Assembly (NCBI RefSeq): GCF_003112455.1
Contig: NZ_BDQX01000243.1
Coordinates: 90,860 to 139,234, forward strand
From: Paenibacillus agaridevorans
GTDB lineage: Bacteria; Bacillota; Bacilli; Paenibacillales; Paenibacillaceae
Direction of reading: 5' to 3'
DNA length: 48,375 nt
Positions 1 to 9,043 of this stretch are shown piece after piece. Every line of letters begins with the position of its first letter. The first letter of the stretch is position 1. The position numbers and the translations under genes were made by a program. The notes under the pieces were generated by a model that was given only the letters and a program-made list of their open reading frames with translations, was not told the DNA's origin and did no database searches.

Positions 1-2515
1 CGGCAACACAACTCAAGAGAGACAGGGGACAACGAACTCTATTAATACGAAAACACAACCATCCGAACAGCAGCAAACAAGGGATCAGCAGCGTGAGCAA
101 AAACCACAGCAAGGCAATCGTCCAACCGGTCAAGGCCAAGGTCAAGGCGGAAACCGTCCATCCGGCGGTCAGGGACAAGGCCAAGGCGGAGGACGCTCCT
201 ATAACGGCGGTCAGGGACAAGGCCAAGGCGGCAATCGCCCATCCGGCGGTCAAGGACAAGGCCAGGGCGGCAATCGCCCATCCGGCGGCCAAGGTCAAGG
301 CAGCTTCCAACGTCAGGGAGGCCAAGGCGGTCAAGGAGGCCAAGGCGGCAATCGTCCTTCCGGCGGTCAAGGCGGAAACCGTTCAGGCTTCGGTCAAGGC
401 GGTTCCGGCGGCCAGGGCGGCAATCGCTCCGGTTACGGTCAAGGCGGCCAAGGGGGCCAGGGCAATCGTACAGGCGGTCAAGGCGGCGGCCAAGGCGCTC
501 AGGGTGGCGCTCGCACGGGCACTGCGCCTCAAGGACAGGCTCGCAGCTTCGATTCCCGTCCGGCACCGGCACGTACAGGCGGCGGAAGCGACGATCGCAG
601 AGGCGGCGGCGATCGCTTCGGCAAGGGCGGCAACAGCGGCAACGGCAGTTCCAGACGTTTCGAAGATGGCCGCGGCGGCGGCTTCAACAAAGGGAACAAT
701 CGCGGCGGCAAAGGCCGTGGCAAAGGTCATCAGAATCAGCCTCCTCGCGAGAAGATCGACAACACGCCTAAGAAGATTATCGTCCGCGGCACGCTGACGG
801 TCGGCGATCTTGCCAAGCTGCTGCATAAGGATGCTTCCGAGGTTATCAAGAAGCTTCTATTCCTGGGCGTTATGGCTACCATTAATCAAGAGATCGATAT
901 GGATGCGATCATGCTGATCGCAGGCGAATACGGTGTTGAGGTTGAAGTGAAAATTCCGGTGGAGGAAGACACCTTCGAGACCGTGGAAGAGACGGACGAA
1001 GAAGAGGATCTGCTCGTTCGCCCGCCAGTCGTAACGATTATGGGTCACGTCGACCATGGTAAAACGACGCTTCTCGACGCCATCCGCAAGTCGAACGTTT
1101 CAGGCGGCGAAGCAGGCGGCATTACGCAGCACATCGGCGCATACCAAGTCGAGATTAATAACAAGAAGATTACGTTCCTGGATACACCAGGTCACGAAGC
1201 GTTTACACTAATGCGTGCACGCGGCGCGCAAGTAACGGATATTACGATTATCGTAGTAGCAGCCGACGACGGCATTATGCCTCAGACGGTAGAAGCGATC
1301 AGCCATGCCAAAGCGGCAGGCGTTCCAATTATCGTAGCGGTTAATAAGATCGATAAGCCGGAAGCTAACCCGGACAAAATCAAACAGGAAATGACAGAAT
1401 ATGAGCTCGTGCCGGAAGAGTGGGGCGGAGATACGATCTTTGTGGAAGTATCCGCGAAGCAGCGCATCAACCTGGAAGGTCTGCTCGAGATGATTCTGCT
1501 TGTAGCGGAAGTCAATGAATTCAAGGCGAACCCGAACAAGCGCGCCCGCGCAACGGTTATCGAGGCAGAGCTGGACAAAGGCAAAGGTCCTGTAGCCCGT
1601 ATTCTCGTACAGCACGGAACGCTCCGTATCGGCGACGCATTTGTAGCGGGCAACTGTTTCGGTCGTGTTAGAGCCATGGTAAATGACAAAGGCCGCCGTC
1701 TCAAGGAAGCTGGCCCGTCGACGCCTATCGAGATTACGGGTTTGACGGAAGTGCCGCTTGCCGGCGATCCGTTTATGGTATTCGAAGACGAGCGCAAAGC
1801 ACGCGCGATCGCAGATCGCCGCGCCATCAAACATCGCCAATCCGAGATGGGCGCCAATACGCGCGTTACCTTGGACGATCTGTTCAGCCACATTAAAGAT
1901 GGAGAGATCAAAGATCTTAACGTCATTATTAAAGCAGACGTACAAGGCTCGCTCGAAGCGCTTAAAGGCTCGCTTGCCAAGATCGACATCGAAGGCGTTC
2001 GCGTCAAGGTCATCCACAGCGGCGTAGGCGCGATTACGGAATCCGATGTCATTCTCGCGGCTGCGTCGAACACGATCGTTATCGGCTTCAACGTTCGTCC
2101 GGATCCTCAGGCGGAAGCAACGATTGCCCAAGAGAAGGTCGACGTCCGCATGCACCGCGTCATCTACAACGTCATCGACGAGATCGAGCAAGCGATGAAA
2201 GGCATGTTGGATCCGATCTACAAGGAAGTCATCATCGGACATGCCGAAGTTCGGAACGTGTTCAAGGTGACGAAAATCGGCGCGATTGCCGGTTGCATGA
2301 TTATTGACGGCAAAGTAACCCGTTCGGCCGAAGCGCGCATCGTTCGCAGCGGCATCGTCGTGTACACGGGCAAGATCGATTCGCTTAAGAGGTTCAAGGA
2401 CGACGCCAAGGAAGTCGCTCAAGGCTACGAGTGCGGTATAACACTGGAACGCTTTAGCGATATTAAAGAAGGCGACGTAATCGAAGCCTTCATCATGGAG
2501 TCGGTTGAGAGGTGA
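1..2515 (+). CDS. infB: Translation initiation factor IF-2 (5' end outside window)
   Basis: GTPase that places initiator fMet-tRNA on the 30S subunit and promotes 50S joining. The frame is open from base 2, so 837 C-terminal residues are visible and the start lies upstream. Order seen: a long Gly/Gln/Asn/Arg-rich disordered stretch (about bases 140-720), an IF2_N domain (about 770-960, [17 protein letters not shown]), then the G domain with G1 GHVDHGKT (1043-1066), G3 DTPGHE, G4 NKID, G5 SAK, followed by domains II, III and the C-terminal fMet-tRNA binding domain. The internal ATG at 872 is not the start, because conserved IF2_N sequence precedes it in frame. The first gene of the infB-rbfA-nrnA-truB-ribF run; rbfA follows after 7 bp. 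Confidence 0.97.
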   Translation, partial: GNTTQERQGTTNSINTKTQPSEQQQTRDQQREQKPQQGNRPTGQGQGQGGNRPSGGQGQGQGGGRSYNGGQGQGQGGNRPSGGQGQGQGGNRPSGGQGQGSFQRQGGQGGQGGQGGNRPSGGQGGNRSGFGQGGSGGQGGNRSGYGQGGQGGQGNRTGGQGGGQGAQGGARTGTAPQGQARSFDSRPAPARTGGGSDDRRGGGDRFGKGGNSGNGSSRRFEDGRGGGFNKGNNRGGKGRGKGHQNQPPREKIDNTPKKIIVRGTLTVGDLAKLLHKDASEVIKKLLFLGVMATINQEIDMDAIMLIAGEYGVEVEVKIPVEEDTFETVEETDEEEDLLVRPPVVTIMGHVDHGKTTLLDAIRKSNVSGGEAGGITQHIGAYQVEINNKKITFLDTPGHEAFTLMRARGAQVTDITIIVVAADDGIMPQTVEAISHAKAAGVPIIVAVNKIDKPEANPDKIKQEMTEYELVPEEWGGDTIFVEVSAKQRINLEGLLEMILLVAEVNEFKANPNKRARATVIEAELDKGKGPVARILVQHGTLRIGDAFVAGNCFGRVRAMVNDKGRRLKEAGPSTPIEITGLTEVPLAGDPFMVFEDERKARAIADRRAIKHRQSEMGANTRVTLDDLFSHIKDGEIKDLNVIIKADVQGSLEALKGSLAKIDIEGVRVKVIHSGVGAITESDVILAAASNTIVIGFNVRPDPQAEATIAQEKVDVRMHRVIYNVIDEIEQAMKGMLDPIYKEVIIGHAEVRNVFKVTKIGAIAGCMIIDGKVTRSAEARIVRSGIVVYTGKIDSLKRFKDDAKEVAQGYECGITLERFSDIKEGDVIEAFIMESVER
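152..310 (+). repeat. In-frame 39-42 bp tandem repeats in infB
   Basis: Four imperfect units starting at 152, 191, 233 and 272 encode variants of [13 protein letters not shown] (39 bp; the second unit 42 bp with RSYNGG). The copies keep the reading frame. They sit in the disordered N-terminal arm of IF-2, which varies greatly in length and sequence between bacteria, so replication slippage is a plausible origin. Confidence 0.8.
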
Positions 2516-2522
2516 TTAAGCA

Positions 2523-2879
2523 ATGGCAAAAATTCGGGTAGGCCGCGTAAGCGAGCAGATCAAAAAAGAGCTTAGCAGCATTATTCAGATGGAATTGAAG
2601 GATCCGCGCATCGGATTTATAACCGTTACGGGCGTGGAGACGACAAGCGATTTGTCGCAAGCGAAGATTTACCTTAGCGTACTCGGCAATGACGAGCAGA
2701 AGGAAGCAACGCTCAAAGCGCTGGCAAGCGCGACAGGCTTCCTTCGTTCGGAGCTTGGCAAGCGCATGAAGCTTCGCCACACGCCGGTGCTATTATTCAA
2801 GTTCGACAGCAGCATCGAATACGGCAGCCGGATCGAATCCTTGCTCGAAGATATTAACAAAGGAAGCGACGCGAAGTGA
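2523..2879 (+). CDS. rbfA: 30S ribosome-binding factor A
   Basis: Late 30S maturation and cold-adaptation factor that binds near 16S rRNA helix 44. The 118-residue product has the family length and hallmarks: N-terminal [14 protein letters not shown], the central KIYLSV strand and C-terminal [22 protein letters not shown] follows infB by 7 bp (SD GAGAGGTGA inside the infB end), and its stop overlaps the GTG of the next gene by 4 bp (GTGA), indicating translational coupling within the operon. Confidence 0.96.
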   Translation: MAKIRVGRVSEQIKKELSSIIQMELKDPRIGFITVTGVETTSDLSQAKIYLSVLGNDEQKEATLKALASATGFLRSELGKRMKLRHTPVLLFKFDSSIEYGSRIESLLEDINKGSDAK

Positions 2880-3865
2880 CGCGGCCCCAGAGCTATAACG
2901 ACTTGTTGAAAGAAGCATTGGCCTTCATCGAAGGTCATGCTTCCTTTCTTGTTGTCTCCCATGTCCAGCCGGACGGAGACGCCATTAGCTCAACATCGGT
3001 TGTGGCTTGGCTGTTATCCAAACTTGGGAAGACCGCTGTTCTGGTGAACGAAAGTTTGCTGCCTTCAAGGCTGTCATTCTTGCATCGATTCGAGGAGATT
3101 CATTCTTTAAAGGCCGCTAAACTTGAAGGCACTTACGATGCGATCATTGCGGTCGATTGTGCGGATTATCGCCGCATCGGGGAGGCAGCGAGCTTATTTG
3201 CATCCGGAGCAGCGCTGCTGAACATCGATCACCATCCGACAAATGACGGCTTCGGGACGTTGAATATCATTCGGCCGGAAGCTGCAGCAACCGTTGAGAT
3301 TTTGTACGACTTGCTTGAAGCGGCGGATATCACGCCCGATCTCGATTGCGCGACTGCGATCTATACGGGGCTGCTGACGGATACGGGAGGCTTCCGCTAT
3401 TCCAACACCAGCCCGCGCGTGATGGAGATTGCGGCGAATCTGCTCGCTATTGGCGTGTCCGGCAGCAGGCTTGCGGATCATCTGCTGGAAAAGATGACGA
3501 TCGGCAAGCTCAAGCTGCTGCAGACTGCGCTTAGCCGTTTGACTTTCTCCGACAATTTGGAGATTGGCTGGCTGTACATGACAAAGGATGATCTGCGGGA
3601 ATGCGGTGCGGTGCCTGACGATCTCGAAGGCATTGTGAACTACGCGCTTAACGTAGATGGCGTAGAAGTCGGCATTCTGTTTAAAGAGACGGAGTCCGGA
3701 CAAGTCAAAGCCAGCCTTCGTTCCGCCGGCAAAGCGGATGTTGCCGCCATTGCCCAATCATTTGGTGGCGGAGGCCATGTCCGGGCCGCCGGCTGCACGC
3801 TGGATGGGCCGATATCGGCCGCGTCGGCGTTGCTCGTCGAAGCCGCTAGAAAGGCGCTGGTCTAA
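2876..3865 (+). CDS. nrnA: DHH-family oligoribonuclease / pAp phosphatase NrnA
   Basis: Degrades 2-5 nt RNA fragments left by exonucleases and dephosphorylates 3'-phosphoadenosine 5'-phosphate in low-GC Gram-positives. At 329 aa it carries the DHH phosphoesterase signatures: SHVQPDGDA (residues 28-36), AVDCAD (about 92-97), IDHHP (117-121), [10 protein letters not shown], and a DHHA1 domain ending in GGGHVRAAG. The metal ligands Asp and His are all present. The GTG start at 2876 overlaps the rbfA stop; truB begins 2 bp after its stop. The position between rbfA and truB is the same as in B. subtilis. Confidence 0.94.
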   Translation: MTRPQSYNDLLKEALAFIEGHASFLVVSHVQPDGDAISSTSVVAWLLSKLGKTAVLVNESLLPSRLSFLHRFEEIHSLKAAKLEGTYDAIIAVDCADYRRIGEAASLFASGAALLNIDHHPTNDGFGTLNIIRPEAAATVEILYDLLEAADITPDLDCATAIYTGLLTDTGGFRYSNTSPRVMEIAANLLAIGVSGSRLADHLLEKMTIGKLKLLQTALSRLTFSDNLEIGWLYMTKDDLRECGAVPDDLEGIVNYALNVDGVEVGILFKETESGQVKASLRSAGKADVAAIAQSFGGGGHVRAAGCTLDGPISAASALLVEAARKALV

Positions 3866-3867
3866 CA

Positions 3868-4776
3868 ATGGATGGCATACTTGCGGTATGGAAGCCGGCT
3901 GGCTGGACATCCCATGATGTTGTGGCCAAAGCAAGGCGACTATTAAAAATGAAGCGGATCGGTCATGCGGGCACTCTTGATCCTATGGTTACTGGCGTTT
4001 TGCCTCTATGCCTGGGCCGGTCGACGAGAGTCGTCGAGTATGTGCAGGAGCGGCCAAAGGCCTACGAAGCTGTACTGAAGCTGGGCATTGCTACAGATAC
4101 AGAGGACATGACGGGCGACGTTCTGGCACAGGAACCTGTCCGCCGTTTCACGGAGCAAGAGCTGGAAGCCGTGCTGGGACAATTCCTGGGCGAGATTGAA
4201 CAAGTGCCGCCGATGTTCTCCGCTGTCAAGGTAGACGGGAAGCGATTGTACGAGCTTGCCAGGGAAGGGAAAACAGTAGAACGGAAGTCTCGCAAAGTTC
4301 GCATACATGAGATTCGGCTCCTTGCTTCCGAGCTCGATATGGAACACCCGGAAATTACGTTCTCGGCCGTATGCTCCAAGGGGACATATATTCGCACGTT
4401 ATGCGTCGATATTGGCAAGGCTCTCGGCGTGCCAGCCACGATGAAGAGCTTGACCAGAACGATGTCCGGCGGAATTCAGGCCGAGCAGTGCCTGACTCTG
4501 GAGGAGATCGAGCAATTGCAGGCCGCAGGCGAGCTCGAGAGCCGTCTTATCTCTCCCGAGGAAGCCATCGACCATATTCCGAAGGCAGTCGTTACGGAGG
4601 AAGCTGCAGCCAAGGCGCTGCGCGGACAAAAGCTGTCGCTTCGATCGGCATCTATTCAAGAGCCCTGGGTACATGGCACGCTGTTCCGCGTAACGGATAA
4701 CCGCGAGTCGTTCATTGGCATTTTCGAATGCGACATGGATATCTACGGCTTGCGCCCGGTCAAGGTTTTCTCTTGA
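3868..4776 (+). CDS. truB: tRNA pseudouridine-55 synthase
   Basis: Isomerises U55 of the tRNA T-loop. The product is 302 aa. The catalytic motif GTLDP (Asp38) is in place, preceded by the KP-x-GWTSHDVV N-terminus typical of TruB; KGTYIRTL marks the second conserved block and a C-terminal PUA-like domain follows. It starts 2 bp after nrnA. After the stop comes a short inverted-repeat element (4789-4893) before ribF, so coupling to ribF is looser than among the upstream genes. Confidence 0.96.
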   Translation: MDGILAVWKPAGWTSHDVVAKARRLLKMKRIGHAGTLDPMVTGVLPLCLGRSTRVVEYVQERPKAYEAVLKLGIATDTEDMTGDVLAQEPVRRFTEQELEAVLGQFLGEIEQVPPMFSAVKVDGKRLYELAREGKTVERKSRKVRIHEIRLLASELDMEHPEITFSAVCSKGTYIRTLCVDIGKALGVPATMKSLTRTMSGGIQAEQCLTLEEIEQLQAAGELESRLISPEEAIDHIPKAVVTEEAAAKALRGQKLSLRSASIQEPWVHGTLFRVTDNRESFIGIFECDMDIYGLRPVKVFS

Positions 4777-4788
4777 AATTTCAATAAG

Positions 4789-4893
4789 GTTCAAAAAGTT
4801 CGGTTTTCAGTACCGTAGCGTATGCTTCCGATGCTGCGTTTTTTTAAAAAACGTTGTAGAAGGTTGGATGAAGCGAAGTTTTTGAACTACCTC
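4789..4893 (-). repeat. Inverted-end intergenic element, miniature copy A
   Basis: About 105 bp between truB and ribF. It starts GGTTCAAAAAGTTCGG and ends TTTTTGAACTACCTC, so its ends are inverted copies of each other. Its interior (about 4815-4872) matches the reverse complement of the right part of copy B (about 6605-6690), including a T-run/A-run hairpin. It is therefore oriented opposite to copy B and looks internally deleted. It also encodes an open in-frame extension of ribF from ATG 4822, which I regard as spurious. Confidence 0.75.
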
Positions 4894-4920
4894 TTTTATG
4901 GAAATGCAGGTGTATTCGCG

Positions 4921-5868
4921 GTGAAAATGATTTCGATCTCTTATCCTTTTACGAATCTGGCAGAGCTTGTGCAGGAGAAGGCGGTCTCCATTGCGATCGG
5001 TCACTTCGACGGCGTACATCGAGGGCATCAAAACGTCATCCGGCAAGCGGTTGACGTTGCCCGCAAGGAAGGAATGCTGTCGGCTGTCATGACCTTCTCT
5101 CCGCATCCCAAGGAAGTGCTGGGCCATGGAGAACACTATTACAGCTGTCTGACTCCGCTTCACAAAAAGCAGGCGTTGTTCGAAGAGCTCGGCGTTGATA
5201 TTATGTATGTGATGCGCTTCGACCTCAGCTTCGCCGCGGTATCGCCTTCCGAATTCGTCAGCGGCGTATTGCGTCCGCTCGGCGTCGGTCATGCCGTGGT
5301 TGGATTCGACTTTACTTTCGGCAGCAAAGGCGCGGGCAATGCTTCGACTCTGCTTGAGCTGTGCAAGCCGGATATCGGAGTCAGCATTGTCGAGCCATTA
5401 TACGATAACGGCGTCAAGGTTAGCAGCACATATACGCGAGATTTGCTGGAGCAAGGCAATCTTGACAAGGCGAACAGCCTGTTGGGTCGTCCTTATGAAG
5501 TATCAGGCACCGTCGTTCACGGCGACGGGAGAGGGCGTACCATCGGCTTTCCTACTGCCAATCTCGAGCTGCATGATCCTTACGTAGCCCCGAAGCTTGG
5601 CGTCTATGCCATTACGGCATGGCTGGACGGAGTCGCATACAACGGCGTACTTAATCACGGAATGAAGCCGACCTTCAACAAGTCGGAGATCAAGCCCGTT
5701 ATGGAAGCGAATCTGTTTGATTTCGACCGGGACATTTACGGCAAGGAAATCAGGGTGCAATTTAAAGCTTTCATTCGCTCGGAGCAAAAGTTCGGCTCGA
5801 TTGATCAATTGATCAGCCAGATCGCTGCCGACGCGGCACAAGCTCGTGCGATTAATCAAAGTCTTTAG
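4921..5868 (+). CDS. ribF: Bifunctional riboflavin kinase / FAD synthetase
   Basis: Converts riboflavin to FMN and FMN to FAD. The N-terminal nucleotidyltransferase domain shows GHFDGVHRGH (about residues 27-36); the C-terminal flavokinase domain shows GDGRGRTIGFPTANL. The frame is open from ATG 4822, but those 33 extra codons fall largely inside repeat copy A and resemble no RibF. GTG 4921 (MKMISISYPF) has an AGGTG eight bases upstream and gives the normal N-terminus and length (315 aa). ATG 4927 is a less likely alternative. Last gene of the infB cluster; the rpsO promoter follows. Confidence 0.93.
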   Translation: MKMISISYPFTNLAELVQEKAVSIAIGHFDGVHRGHQNVIRQAVDVARKEGMLSAVMTFSPHPKEVLGHGEHYYSCLTPLHKKQALFEELGVDIMYVMRFDLSFAAVSPSEFVSGVLRPLGVGHAVVGFDFTFGSKGAGNASTLLELCKPDIGVSIVEPLYDNGVKVSSTYTRDLLEQGNLDKANSLLGRPYEVSGTVVHGDGRGRTIGFPTANLELHDPYVAPKLGVYAITAWLDGVAYNGVLNHGMKPTFNKSEIKPVMEANLFDFDRDIYGKEIRVQFKAFIRSEQKFGSIDQLISQIAADAAQARAINQSL

Positions 5869-5871
5869 AAC

Positions 5872-5901
5872 TCGACAACCTGCCTTATCATGTGATATAC
5901 T
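5872..5901 (+). promoter_or_regulatory. Sigma-A promoter of rpsO
   Basis: A -35 of TCGACA (5872-5877), an 18-bp spacer and an extended -10 TGA-TATACT (-10 hexamer 5896-5901). It lies just after ribF and about 130 bp before rpsO. It separates the S15/PNPase unit from the infB operon. Confidence 0.6.
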
Positions 5902-5907
5902 GATCAA

Positions 5908-6032
5908 AGTTGTGACCGAACGAAGCTTGTACAAGCATTCGGAAGCGGTCCAGCCGAACCTTGGCTTGGTTGTCCGCTCTCACCGGCGGCGGCGAGGCTA
6001 ATGGCGATTAAGATAGAAGGAGGTGAACAAGG
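5908..6032 (+). promoter_or_regulatory. Structured 5' leader of rpsO (possible S15 autoregulatory RNA)
   Basis: About 125 nt from the predicted transcription start to the rpsO ATG, long for such a small gene. Visible hairpins: CCGAA...TTCGG (about 5918-5942) enclosing the palindrome GCTTGTACAAGC, and AGCGG...CCGCT (about 5943-5978) enclosing CCAGCC/GGCTTGG. S15 is known to repress its own mRNA through structured leaders in several bacteria. The structure is seen; the regulatory role here is inferred. Confidence 0.4.
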
Positions 6033-6302
6033 ATGGCAATTACACAAGAACGTAAACAAGAGCTGATCGAGACTCACAAGACGCATGCAAGCGACACGGG
6101 GTCCGCTGAAGTTCAAGTCGCTATCCTTACGGAAAACATCGTGAACTTGACGCAACATTTGCGGGAACACAAAAAAGATCATCACTCCCGCCGTGGTCTG
6201 CTCAAGATGGTCGGTCAACGCCGTAAGCTGCTGGCTTACCTGAAGAACAAAGACGTAAGACGTTATAGCGCATTGATTGAAAAACTCGGCCTTCGCCGTT
6301 AA
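6033..6302 (+). CDS. rpsO: 30S ribosomal protein S15
   Basis: Primary 16S rRNA binding protein of the 30S platform. 89 aa, the standard length, with the signatures [19 protein letters not shown]-type helix, [22 protein letters not shown] and terminal [11 protein letters not shown] follows a strong SD (AAGGAGGTG). A terminator-like hairpin follows immediately, and a repeat element then separates it from pnp, the usual neighbour. Confidence 0.98.
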   Translation: MAITQERKQELIETHKTHASDTGSAEVQVAILTENIVNLTQHLREHKKDHHSRRGLLKMVGQRRKLLAYLKNKDVRRYSALIEKLGLRR

Positions 6303-6316
6303 AACATGCGTAACAG

Positions 6317-6364
6317 AAAGCAACCTGATCGTCCCCATTGAGAGGGATACGGGTTGCTTTTTGT
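6317..6364 (+). terminator. Intrinsic terminator after rpsO
   Basis: AAAGCAACC (6317-6325) pairs with GGTTGCTTT (6352-6360), followed by TTTTG. Any rpsO-pnp read-through must pass this hairpin and the repeat element beyond it. Confidence 0.75.
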
Positions 6365-6374
6365 AAAATTACAA

Positions 6375-6694
6375 GAGGTTGTTCAAAAAGTCCGCTTTTG
6401 ATCACGAAGTATCCCAAGAAGCATACTCGGCATCGAATATTTCCTGATACCCACGAAAGTGAAGGGAAGCTTCGATGTTAATTCCGATTACTTTCGCGGG
6501 GCCCGAAGTTAGGCGAAACTAAGCAAATGCTTTCGTAGTATGTTTCCTCCGGAAACATTGCAGGTGCTCACGTAGCTTCCACTACGCTCCGCTCCTCAGT
6601 TTCTACCTTTATCCAATCTTCTGCAGCGTTTTTGAAAAAAACGCAGCATCGGAAGCATATGCTATTGTGCTAAAAACCGAACTTTTTGAACTCT
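6375..6694 (+). repeat. Inverted-end intergenic element, full-length copy B
   Basis: About 320 bp filling the rpsO-pnp gap. The left end is GAGGTTGTTCAAAAAGTCCG, the right end CGAACTTTTTGAACTC; the ends are imperfect inverted repeats. The interior includes TGCTCACGTAGCTTCCACT (shared with copies C and D) and a long hairpin GCGTTTTT...AAAAACGC near 6625-6642 (shared with copy A). No open frame in it resembles a transposase. It is the longest of four copies in the window. A non-autonomous mobile element (MITE-like) is the best guess. Confidence 0.75.
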
Positions 6695-6736
6695 CACTAT
6701 AAGAATCTTGATTCTACTATGAACGGAGGCTCGCGA

Positions 6737-8842
6737 ATGATACATAAAGTTGAAATGATGCTTGGCGGAAGACCGTTAAGCTTGGAGACAGGCCGACTGG
6801 CCAAGCAAGCGAACGCAGCCGTAACGGTTCGTTACGGAGAGACGGTTATCCTTTGTACCGTCACTGCTTCTTCAGAACCAAAAGATCTGGATTTCTTCCC
6901 GCTGACTGTCAACTACGAAGAGAGATTGTATGCGGTGGGCAAAATCCCGGGCGGCTTCATTAAGCGCGAGGGCAGACCGAGCGAGAAGGCGATTCTGTCC
7001 AGCCGCTTGACGGACAGACCTATTCGTCCGCTGTTCCCGGAAGGATTCCGCAACGATGTGCAGATTGCCAACATCGTCATGAGCGTCGATCAAGACTGCA
7101 CGCCGGAGATTGCGGCAATGATTGGTACTTCGGCAGCACTTTCGATCTCGGACGTTCCGTTCAACGGGCCGATTGGCGGGGTTGTAGTCGGCCGCATCGA
7201 TGGCAAATTCATCATCAACCCAACGGTTGAGCAGGAACAAGAGACGGATATTTTTGTCGTTGTTTCAGGTACGAAGGACGCTATCATGATGGTGGAAGCG
7301 GAAGCGAACGAAGTATCCGAGGAAGTCATGCTGGAAGCCATCATGTTCGGGCACGACGCGATCAGAGGCATCGTGGCTACGATCGAAGAGCTGACGGCAG
7401 CTGCAGGCAAAGAAAAAATGGCAGTCAAGCTTCACGCCGTAAACGTAGAAGTGAACGCTGCGGTTCGCGCATTCGCATCGGAACGTCTGGTAGAAGCGAT
7501 CAAGATCGCCGAGAAACACGCGCGCCAAGAAGCAATCGACGCCGTAAACGGCGATACCGTGACTCACTTCGAGACGGTCTACGCCGATACGCCAGAATGG
7601 CTGGGCGACGTGAAGGAAGTGCTTTACGACATCGTGAAGGAAGAAGTACGCCGCCTTATTACGCATGACAAGGTACGTCCCGACGGCCGCGGTCTCGATG
7701 AGATTCGTCCGATCGAATGCGATGTATCCTTGCTCCCGCGCACGCACGGCTCTGGCCTGTTCACACGCGGTCAGACTCAGGCGCTAAGCATCTGTACGCT
7801 CGGCGCAATGGGCGACGTGCAAATTCTTGACGGCATCTCGCCGGAAGAGACCAAGCGCTTTATGCACCATTATAATTTCCCGCCATTCAGCGTAGGCGAA
7901 GCTCGTCCTTTACGTCCTCCAGGACGCAGGGAGATCGGCCACGGCGCGCTCGGAGAACGCGCATTGTCCAAGGTTATTCCTTCGGAAACGGATTTCCCTT
8001 ACACGATTCGTCTCGTATCCGAAGTACTTGAGTCCAACGGCTCTACGTCGCAGGCGAGCATTTGCGCCAGCACGCTGGCCATGATGGACGCAGGAGTTCC
8101 GATCAAAGCGCCGGTAGCGGGTATCGCGATGGGTCTGATCAAGGACGGCGAACATTTCTCCATCCTGTCCGATATTCAAGGGATGGAAGATCATCTGGGC
8201 GATATGGACTTCAAAGTGGCTGGTACCGCTGCCGGCGTTACGGCGATTCAGATGGACATTAAGATCGATGGCATCGACCGCGCGATTTTGCAGCAATCGC
8301 TGGAGCAAGCGCGTCAAGGACGGTTGCATATCCTCGGCAAGATGATGGAAGTGATGAGCGCGCCGCGTACGAACTTGTCGAAATACGCGCCTAAGATTTT
8401 GACGCTCCGCATTAATCCGGACAAGATCCGCGACGTTATCGGCGCCGGCGGCAAAATCATCAACAAAATTATCGAGGAAACTGGTGTCAAAATCGATATC
8501 GAGCAAGACGGCATGGTGTTTATCGCTTCCTCCAACGAAGAGATGAATCAAAAAGCCAAGTCGATTATCGAAGGCATCGTCAAGGAAGTTGTTGTCGGAG
8601 AGATTTATCTGGGAACGGTCAAACGGATCGAGAAGTTTGGCGTATTCGTCGAAATTTTGCCGAACAAGGACGGCCTTGTCCACATCTCCCAACTGTCTAC
8701 GGAACGCGTAGCGAAATGCGAGGACGTTGTTAAAATTGGCGACCAGATTACCGTGAAGGTAACGGAGATCGATCAGCAAGGCAGAGTCAACCTTTCGCGC
8801 AAAGTGCTCCTGACGCAGGAAGCGTCCCCGGAAACCAAGTAA
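6737..8842 (+). CDS. pnp: Polyribonucleotide nucleotidyltransferase (PNPase)
   Basis: Phosphorolytic 3'-5' exoribonuclease of mRNA decay, trimeric, cytosolic. 701 aa: two RNase PH-like domains separated by an alpha-helical domain, then KH ([18 protein letters not shown]) and S1 ([24 protein letters not shown]). Conserved blocks include [32 protein letters not shown] and APGRRE-type [20 protein letters not shown] 6737 has GGAGG seven bases upstream; an in-frame TTG at 6686 would start inside repeat copy B and is rejected. Followed by a terminator. Confidence 0.97.
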   Translation: MIHKVEMMLGGRPLSLETGRLAKQANAAVTVRYGETVILCTVTASSEPKDLDFFPLTVNYEERLYAVGKIPGGFIKREGRPSEKAILSSRLTDRPIRPLFPEGFRNDVQIANIVMSVDQDCTPEIAAMIGTSAALSISDVPFNGPIGGVVVGRIDGKFIINPTVEQEQETDIFVVVSGTKDAIMMVEAEANEVSEEVMLEAIMFGHDAIRGIVATIEELTAAAGKEKMAVKLHAVNVEVNAAVRAFASERLVEAIKIAEKHARQEAIDAVNGDTVTHFETVYADTPEWLGDVKEVLYDIVKEEVRRLITHDKVRPDGRGLDEIRPIECDVSLLPRTHGSGLFTRGQTQALSICTLGAMGDVQILDGISPEETKRFMHHYNFPPFSVGEARPLRPPGRREIGHGALGERALSKVIPSETDFPYTIRLVSEVLESNGSTSQASICASTLAMMDAGVPIKAPVAGIAMGLIKDGEHFSILSDIQGMEDHLGDMDFKVAGTAAGVTAIQMDIKIDGIDRAILQQSLEQARQGRLHILGKMMEVMSAPRTNLSKYAPKILTLRINPDKIRDVIGAGGKIINKIIEETGVKIDIEQDGMVFIASSNEEMNQKAKSIIEGIVKEVVVGEIYLGTVKRIEKFGVFVEILPNKDGLVHISQLSTERVAKCEDVVKIGDQITVKVTEIDQQGRVNLSRKVLLTQEASPETK

Positions 8843-8873
8843 TTTCACTCGAAACTAAATAGGCACCAAGCGA

Positions 8874-8901
8874 AGAGTCAGATATCATCTGCCTCTTTTT
8901 G
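8874..8901 (+). terminator. Intrinsic terminator after pnp
   Basis: AGAG-T-CAGAT pairs with ATCTG-CC-TCTT around an ATC loop, running into TTTTTG. Confidence 0.6.
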
Positions 8902-8915
8902 TTTGGGTACAAGCC

Positions 8916-8944
8916 GCATAAAGTTGTCCTTCCGCTCATAAGAT
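8916..8944 (+). promoter_or_regulatory. Sigma-E-like sporulation promoter before ylxY
   Basis: GCATAAA (8916-8922), 14-bp spacer, CATAAGAT (8937-8944). The -10 fits the mother-cell CATANNNT pattern and the spacing fits sigma-E promoters. It lies about 100 bp before ylxY, whose family is limited to spore formers. Confidence 0.45.
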
Positions 8945-9043
8945 GGTTCATAACCGCATATCGGACTCCAACAGCACAACCGTTTTAGCTGTTCAGGCGC
9001 TGCAGGATTCCGGATGGGACTGGATAAGCGGGGAGTGGGGGAC

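Noticed and set aside
93..797. Alanine/lysine-rich open frame overlapping infB
   Set aside because: Product of reading the Gly/Gln repeat out of frame; the infB frame is open throughout and conserved.
1208..2422. Long open frame antisense to infB (404 codons), with similar long antisense frames opposite pnp (7910-8848), mlpA (10010-11611), rnj (16323-17462) and spoIIIE (20212-21291)
   Set aside because: They mirror strong coding genes, lack plausible ribosome-binding sites and resemble no protein; codon bias of the sense gene keeps the antisense frame open.
4777..4920. FMN riboswitch before ribF
   Set aside because: The gap is filled by repeat copy A; none of the conserved RFN blocks are visible.
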